This document shows, in pieces, positions 57,159-64,000 of a DNA stretch of 64,000 nt. Below the pieces are notes generated by a model. That model made no database searches, was not told the origin of the DNA, and saw nothing but the letters and a program-made list of their open reading frames with translations. Origin of the DNA: Melampsora larici-populina 98AG31 (Eukaryota; Basidiomycota; Pucciniomycetes; Pucciniales; Melampsoraceae); assembly GCF_000204055.1 (NCBI RefSeq), contig NW_006768791.1, positions 485,094-549,093 of the forward strand, written 5' to 3'. The translations under genes were made by a program, and so were the position numbers. Numbering within the stretch: position 1 is the stretch's first letter; each line of letters opens with the position of its first letter.

Positions 57159-60100
57159 ATGCGATTTACTAAAAACAAACGATTATTTCTATTTGTGACT
57201 TTATCTATAGCACTCTTACATTTCTCAAAAGCAACAAGTAACTTACAAAATGAACAAGCAGAAGATGTTCAAATCCCAATCTCAGGATTTCAACCAGAAC
57301 AAGAAATCTTAATGTCAAAGAATCAAGAAAAATTCGAATTTCAAGTTGAGTCTTTCACCATTTCCCCTTTTTTCTAACCAAATCAAATTCCAGAAACTGA
57401 TCTTTGAATGCTTTGAATCCATTTCCACAGAGTGATATTGCTAGACTTATGCGTGTCGTCGTTTCTCATCTTTATCATGATCGGGATGTGTTCTTGAGAG
57501 AATTGATTAGTAATAGCGGTGATGCACTTGAGAAACTTAGATTTGCTTCTTTAACTGATTCATCTGTAAGTTCATTTCATCTGACCTTCAAATCGAACCT
57601 CGAACATTCATTGATTGTTTTGTTTTGTTTTGCTCAGGTATTGGATACTGCACCTGCTCTTAATATCTCGATTATGGCTGATAAACCATCTAAAAGGTTG
57701 ATCATTAGAGGTAAATCCATCAATTCTACTTTTTCTCCCAAAAACATAACCTACAAGAATCCTAACACCTCTGAATTTCTTTTGATTAGATTCCGGTGTA
57801 GGTATGACTAAATCAGAATTACAAAAAAATTTGGGAACGATAGCTAGATCAGGAACTTCTGAATTTTTAAGTAAATTAGAAAAAGGAGAAAAAACAGAAA
57901 CCTCTAATAATTTGATCGGTCAATTCGGATTAGGATTTTATTCTTCTTTCTTAGTAGCTGATCGAGTTTTAGTTTCAAGTAAATCTAATTCAGATGATAA
58001 ACAATGGGTGTTTGAATCGAATGCCGATGCTGCTGAATTTAAGATCTCAGAAGATCCTCGTGGTAATTCTTTAGGTCGTGGTACTGAGATCACTTTGTAA
58101 GGATCTCATTTGATTTCTATTCTTCGTTCTCATTCAAATACGTTAACTTACATATGATGTGATTCTATCTATAGGTATATTAAAGATGATGCTACTGAGT
58201 ATCTAGAGATTGATAAACTTAAAGAACTCATCTCAACTCACTCTGAGTTTTCCACAACCGCACCAATTTATCTTTGGACTGAAAAAGGTTTGTTTGGTAT
58301 TTGCTTAACTACGCATTTCTCTTTTTCTGAATACTGATCTTTCAATAATCTTGAATCTTTAGAGGAAGAAGTTCCAATTGAAGAAGAAGAAAAGCCCAAA
58401 ACTGATGATGATGAAGATGAATCATCAAAAGCAAAAGAGAAAACTGATGAAGAGAAAGATGAAGATGAATTAAAGATTGATGAAGATTCAGAAGATTCAG
58501 AAGATAGTTCTACTCCTGCTACTCCAAAGACAAAGACTGTAAAGAAACAAGTATGGGATCAACTTAACACAAAGGGACCTATTTGGACTAGGTTAGTGTT
58601 TCAATTTGGCTTTGATTCTCATCGGATGGTTTGTTAAGCTTTGGTCTTCTGATTGGTTTGTAATAGGGATCCTAAGGAAGTTTCAGATGAAGATTATATT
58701 ACGTTTTATAAAGCACTTACTAGTCAAACTGAAGCGCCTTCATCTTGGATTCATTTCAAAGTCAGTCTCACCCACCCTCATAATTTTGTTTTTTTAAATC
58801 ACTAATCAAAACTTCTTCTTCAAATACAATAGGGAGATGCAGGTCGAACCGCATTCCATGGATTAATTTTCATTCCTGAAACTTTACCAGCCGATTTCTA
58901 TACCAAAACTTATGCTCAGTTAGATTCAGTTCGATTATTTGTACGAAAGGTTTTGATTACCAAAGAACCATCACCTGATTTCCTTCCGAAATGGTTTAAT
59001 TGGATTAAAGTGATTATTGATGCAGACGATTTACCATTGAATGTAGGAAGAGATAGTTTACAAGTTAATAAATCTTTAAGACAAATCCAAAACATCATCT
59101 TAAAGAAATTTTTGGATCATTTAAATCAAGTATCTAAAAAAGAACCGGAAAAGTATTTAAAACTTTGGAAAAAGATTGGTACGACCTTGAAAGTAGGAGC
59201 AGTAGAAGATATTAAGAATCGAGAAAAATTATCAAAATTGATGAGGTTTCATTCATCTGAACTTAAAGAAGGATCACTGGTTAGTTTAGATGAATATGTA
59301 GCTAGAAGAAAGAAAAATCAAAAACAAATATACTTTATGGCTGGTGCAGGTATGGAAGTTAAAGATTTAAGTAGATCACCTTTCGTGGAGAAATTAGTAG
59401 CACGTGGTTATGAAGTTTTGTATTTGGTGGATCCAATGGATGAGATGATTACTCAAAGTTTGGCTACGTATGATGGACTTAAATTTCAGGATGTGGCAAA
59501 GAAAGGTCTTAAGATGGGAGATGAAGATGATGATGAAGATGAAAAGGCTGCTTTCGAAGAATATAAGAAGGAGTATGAACCGTTATCTAAGTGGATTCAG
59601 AAGGAGTTGGATGAGTATGTTGGTGATGGTACGTACCACTCTCTTTACTCCTTTTTTGCGTTGCTTGACTGACTCGTCATTTTTTTTGTATTGATGATCA
59701 AACAGTGGTGATCTCTAACCGATTAACGACTTCACCCTGTGCTGTTGTCGCTGATTCATACGCATGGACTGTAAGTACCTCTTGAACCTCAATCATTGTT
59801 CTAATCCTTGAAATCTTATACTGAAATTGATTCTTTGAAACTTTGATCTTTTCAGGGTAACATGGAACGATTGATGGCAGCTCAAGGAAGTCGAGGATCA
59901 GAAAACAACTTTATGATGGACATGATCAAGAAAGCGAAAAAAGTATTTGAGATCAACCCGAAACATCCGTTGATCCAAGGATTATTGAGTAAAGTACCAG
60001 AAGGAGAAGAAGAAGCGGATGAAGAACTTAAATATGTAGTTAGAACACTTTGGGATACATCTTTGGTTAGATCAGGATTTAACGTGGTAGACAACAATGC

Positions 60101-60644
60101 ATATTTTGATCGAATTGAAGTTTTATTGAGGAAATCGATTGGGGTAGATGAAAAGGAAAAAGTAGATGTTGGAGAAATCAAACCTGCACCAGCTGTTGAA
60201 GTTGGACCGGTTGATGGTAGAAAAGAAGGAGAAGGATCAACATCAACAGAAGAGAACGTTGTAGGAAAAGAAGAAGAAAAGAACGAAGAATGGAAAGATT
60301 GGTCTAAAGTTAAAGAAGATTTAAAAACGAAAGAAGAAACAAGTTCAGAAGAAAAGAAAGTAGAAGAAGAAGCAGAATCGAAAGTAGAAGAAGAATCGAT
60401 GGAAGTAGAAGAAAAAGATGATGATGAATCGGAAAAGAAAGATCCAAAGAAGAGTGAAGAATTTCAAGAAGCTAATCAAAAGATGAAAGATGAATTAAAG
60501 AAATTAGAAGAAATGTTAAAAGGAATGCAAGGTCAGAAAGGAGCTGATGGGAAAGAAATGCCAGATTTAGGTGATTTGAGTGAGATGCTAAAGGGATTTG
60601 GTAATATTAAGGATGATGATGATACTGGTCATGATGAACTTTAG
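57159..60644 (+). CDS. ER Hsp90 chaperone (endoplasmin/GRP94), 928 residues
   Basis: Ten exons: 57159-57344, 57431-57565, 57638-57710, 57790-58096, 58175-58287, 58363-58591, 58667-58760, 58833-59628, 59706-59770, 59856-60644; all introns are GT-AG and 71-91 nt. A signal peptide ([18 protein letters not shown]) leads to the Hsp90 ATPase domain: [12 protein letters not shown] (Glu86, Asn90, Asp93), DSGVGM (Asp132), GQFGLGFYS. An acidic linker (about 260-330) and the middle domain ([19 protein letters not shown]) follow, then [11 protein letters not shown] and [11 protein letters not shown] Glu/Lys-rich tail of about 150 residues makes it longer than typical GRP94 (about 800), and it ends in the ER-retrieval signal HDEL. 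It folds secretory and membrane proteins in the ER lumen. All key motifs are intact. Confidence 0.96.
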
Positions 60645-61955
60645 AATAAAAAAAAGTTAGATTGGTTCTTTTGTTGAGTGGTTGATGATTTTCTTTCTTT
60701 TTCGGGTCTCGTTGTTATGTTGGGTTCCTTTTACTATTTTCTTTGTATATTCTTTACTGCTACAATTTTTTAAAAAAACCTTTTTGATTAGAATGATTTT
60801 GTGATTTTGTTTTATGTTTTTTTGAGCTATTGAAAAGAATTTCTATAAATATAGATACAAACAGTAGTGATTCGAGAATTTGGATCTCAAATTTAAGAAA
60901 TTTGAATTGTAAGTGGATTTGGTTTTAGGAAATGGTACATATAATGAGCGATTTGAGGTATCAGTTGAGTCAATCATGCAATGCTGATAGATGCTCACTG
61001 AAGAATTGAACTTGATGCATTTGATTACCTTTAACAAATAGGATCACCTGCACTGCAGATTGACTTTCAGCATATCATAATCTTTGAGTTTGTTTTGTTT
61101 TCACTAGACCTTATCAACTTTTACTCTTTTCCTAATCCTTTATTTTTACCAATCTGTTTTTGTTTATCAGGATCTCTTGAACATTTCAATAGTTCTGAAC
61201 TCATAATTAACCTTAAGCAAAGCCCCTTGTGTGCACGCGGTATTGTTAAGCTCGCGAAAAGATACCTGGAATTGATCATGGGTGTATGATCATGTTGAAC
61301 TTCATCTTCAACTGCAATTTGATGTTCCGGGACTGCTACATACTCCCTTGTTCCCCCCGATTCTTTGTCCTCGGACGCGGTAGCTTGGATTCTCCTATCA
61401 GTATTCTTGATACACCCCCACTTGATAAATAGGAGAAGAGGAGACAAAGGAAGGTTGGACTGCTCATGTTTTGTATGAGCAAGATCTGTTGGACAGATTG
61501 GCTAACCACCTTCAAACTTGATACAACGTATGAGATCGAACGGACAAACTGATCAATCCATTTTACATCAGATTATATCATTCATGATTGTGATCGAATT
61601 GGTTTTCCCTTTTCCTTTCTCCGCCCTCGATTTTATTCCTCGGATGATGTCCTTCAGATGACAAACTCCTAAGGCCGACGTACATCACATGAAACTTGAG
61701 CTCCACTTTAGAATGCATAGAATGATCGCAAAGTCTCATATCATAGATCGCTAGCATTATAATTTTTGTCGAAACGGCATGGGCATTGGCGGGCATGGGG
61801 GTGTTGCGTCCATGACTACTGTTCATTATATCGAACTTGACTCGTATTAGTTAGCCTCTAACACTGATAGAAACCATAATTTCAGATTAGTCTCATGACT
61901 CTCTCCTTTACAATTTGAGGTTGAAGGTATGTAGTGCGAATATCGCGATGGTACA
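60645..61955. other. GRP94 3' flank and right arm of the inverted duplication
   Basis: No gene supported up to about 61600. From about 61690 the sequence resembles, inverted, the DNA around 55000-55270. Confidence 0.5.
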
Positions 61956-61977
61956 CACAGCTTGACGCGACTTATCA
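61956..61977 (+). promoter_or_regulatory. Conserved 22-nt upstream element, right copy
   Basis: It includes AGCTTGACGCGACTTATC, the same as 54973-54994 inverted, 25 nt before the TATA box at 62003. Confidence 0.55.
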
Positions 61978-62002
61978 CTACTTACCAAACGCCAGGAAAG
62001 GG

Positions 62003-62010
62003 TATAAATA
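62003..62010 (+). promoter_or_regulatory. TATA box of the right secreted-protein gene
   Basis: TATAAATA about 210 nt upstream of the ATG at 62219; the intervening leader is C/T- and A-rich. Confidence 0.6.
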
Positions 62011-62218
62011 ATGGCGACAGAGGGCATGAGCAATCCTTCCCCCAGAAGCCAAATACTTTAGCTTTGTGTTCCTTTCACTTCATCATCATTACTCAGTAAA
62101 ATCCCTTAAACAGACGCTCTTTTTATAACCAAGCCAACCAACACATTCCCTTGAGTCATCAATTCACTTCAACATAAACCTCAAAATTTATTAAACCAAA
62201 CATCTTTACAAAATCACA

Positions 62219-62633
62219 ATGAGATTCTTCTTGGCTTGCTTTTTGTTCCTTTCACCTATCCTTGTGAGGGGTAATATGGAGGAGGCAGTTGAGAAGGCCG
62301 TCTCCACGATGCAATCAGACCCAGGAGGATTCGGATATGCTCTCGGTGAGAAAGCGCGACCCGTTGCGGATTGGCTTGACGCCGATGCACCGGCAAGTGG
62401 ACATGGTAAGTGCTTCGACTGACTCTTCAACAAGTCATCTCATCTTTTCAAAGATTCAATCTCTGTCTAATGAAGTTTCTTCTAACCTATTGCGTTCGAT
62501 CACAGAATGGGAAAGTGTAACACGATCGTATCACCCTTCTCATGGGGTCCCGATAAGTAAGGAAGAGGTCGTGAATTGGATTGATAATGATCTATCTCGC
62601 ATCAGAGGACGCGGTCAACCTCCTCGTTCTTAA
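62219..62633 (+). CDS. Small secreted protein, 104 residues, paralog of 54328-54740
   Basis: Exons 62219-62405 and 62506-62633 join at phase 1 across a 100-nt intron. The unspliced frame ends shortly after GKCFD, so splicing is required for the conserved C-terminal half. The signal peptide is MRFFLACFLFLSPILVRG. The mature protein is hydrophilic, lacks cysteine, and holds conserved Trp residues (ADWLDADAP, EWESV, NWIDNDL). It ends GRGQPPRS, more basic than the paralog. I do not recognise a named family. Gene, intron and promoter are all shared with the left copy, so the pair arose by inverted segmental duplication around GRP94. Confidence 0.78.
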
Positions 62634-63908
62634 ATTGGGTCCGAATGAGTCTGTACTATTGTATCTAAACGTTTTTTTGGTGATCCAACGAATCATATGA
62701 ATGGGGAATGAAGCTTCAACAAGAAATCATTTCTAAATTTCTCAAATATCATATTCATTGAATCAAGTTGACCTATATACATAAATCACTTTGCCAAACT
62801 CTTGTGCAGTCTTCACTTGTGAATCTCATTTCACAACTGATTTCAATTAAATAATCATTCGAATGTGGAAGTTCTGTGAGGATAAAGGCTGAGCCGAAGA
62901 TCTGGGTCTCGGGGATTTCCAGTCCGCATAGCAGCGCAATGATCAAAACTAAACTTGACAGTTCTTACTCGGGGAAGACCTTTTCATCTTTCTACCAAGC
63001 TGAGCAGGACACTTACATAGCACCCACCGAGGCAAGTTAAGATGAGTAAAAGTATTGTGCTCGATAAGAGTATGATACATATACAACATAGCAAGCAATC
63101 TGGTCCTGGATGGAGAGAAGCCCATCACCCGAGACTGAGATCAAGAAGGGCGCGAGCTTTCATGGCGCACCAGCCCTATCAAGACTGTATAAAATGACTC
63201 GCTACCCAAGCTTTGGAGATTATTCCTCGTGCAGGCAGGGTTGAGTTGATGCACTTCATCTGATAATTTTGTTTACAAAACTTTTAGGATATTCAACTTT
63301 TATGGATACATCAACAAGTTTTCAAGGGATGTCTATGTACTAGTATAATACTTCAGGAGCTGCGAACCTCATGTTTCCCTTCCAACATAGCATGCAAAGC
63401 GTCACTTCCAATCAATGGTGGTCACCTTTGTCATTTTATCAAGATGAGGTCATGTGACTTACAAGATGGAAAATGTACGCAAGAGAGGGCTGGTCGAAGT
63501 GTGTATATAGGGATCTTGTTGGGGGTTGTTTGCTCAGCCTAAAATTAATGTTATAGGTACCTTTCTACGATTGATGAGGAATGCAACCTTGACAAGGCAA
63601 ATATAGCTCTTCAGTGAGCCAACCCGCTTAGAAACAGGTACAGAATGACGAGAACAAGTTGAGATTCTTTTTGTTTTGCCCTATATAACAGTCACCGAAT
63701 TACTTGACATCTTGATCTTCAGCACACTTTCATCCTCCAGCTTTTCCCGCTTCTTACGTTCTCCATTCCTTCTACTGGATCATTTATCATATCATATAAG
63801 AGCACCTCTTCTATCTTCTAGTATCACAACTCCTTATCCTGTACTAGTAGTAGCACCAACAACCCATATCAACCTTCTTCTCTTATTAAACCCAACACTT
63901 CACACAAT
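62634..63908. other. Intergenic, with a possible promoter near the end
   Basis: No coding region is supported. TATATAA-like sequence at about 63682 and a C/T-rich leader (63720-63900) precede the ATG at 63909. Confidence 0.45.
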
Positions 63909-64000
63909 ATGCACTCTCAATCTTCTTCGCCTTCTCTTATCCAGGGTTCCTTTGTACCCCTTGATGACGAGACTACTTTTGAACCCATGTGTGTAACCCG
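63909..64000 (+). CDS. Possible 5' end of a gene, cut by the window edge
   Basis: ATG 63909 opens a frame (MHSQSSSPSLIQGSFVPLD...) that stays open to the end, about 30 codons. A TATA-like box lies about 225 nt upstream with a pyrimidine-rich leader, the layout seen for the secreted-protein genes here. There is no signal peptide. Too short to identify. Confidence 0.35.
   Translation, partial: MHSQSSSPSLIQGSFVPLDDETTFEPMCVT

Noticed and set aside
61121..61447. 108-codon minus-strand frame
   Set aside because: No domain, no splice partner and composition like flanking intergenic DNA.

Overview
The window looks like a fungal nuclear genome, most likely a basidiomycete and probably a rust fungus (Pucciniales). 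Host-type genes carry many short GT-AG introns (about 65-100 nt), intergenic DNA is AT-rich, small secreted-protein genes are present, and the transposon set (KDZ with TET/JBP, GCM1/FAR1 MULE-type genes, hAT, DIRS-like, copia, gypsy, CACTA) is typical of these genomes. The lineage call is inference; no marker gene settles the species.

About 2.2-51 kb is a transposon nest whose order can be read from target-site duplications (TSDs). The outer layer is a 5'-truncated minus-strand DIRS-like tyrosine-recombinase (YR) retroelement at about 2171-44483, flanked by direct copies of a roughly 0.48-kb repeat R. Two hAT elements entered its YR gene 63 bp apart: hAT1 (4006-38952, TSD TTGCACC) and hAT2 (39016-43465, TSD CGGGTAG). 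A GCM1-domain MULE (4033-16538, TSD GCAGTTTAC) entered the left tip of hAT1, and a gypsy element (4147-10722, TSD CCTTC) entered the MULE. An 18.1-kb KDZ element (20372-38476, TSD ATTTGTCA) entered the last exon of the hAT1 transposase. A copia element (44623-50778, TSD GATCA) entered the right copy of R; the matching empty site survives in the left copy near 1825. Removing the inserts rejoins the YR and hAT1 coding frames exactly.

The KDZ element is the most interesting unit. It has TIRs of about 320 bp, a CxC1-type KDZ transposase (one internal stop), an intact TET/JBP-type 2OG-Fe(II) dioxygenase, an intact gene with a FAR1/GCM1-like zinc domain joined to an OTU-type cysteine protease domain, an unrecognised acidic 541-residue protein, and dozens of TCACA...TGTGA palindromes. 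The palindromes are zoned: CACATGTG cores near the ends, CACAATTGTG cores inside, with one block filling a transposase intron.

From 51 to 64 kb the sequence is calmer. It holds a CACTA-like non-autonomous element (52101-52901), then a complete ER-type Hsp90 (GRP94, 57159-60644, ending HDEL, with a TGACGTGG-type UPR site upstream). GRP94 lies between two outward-pointing paralogous genes for secreted proteins of about 100 residues (54328-54740 and 62219-62633), whose promoters share a 22-nt element spaced about 25 nt from a TATA box. The 5' end of another gene may begin at 63909.
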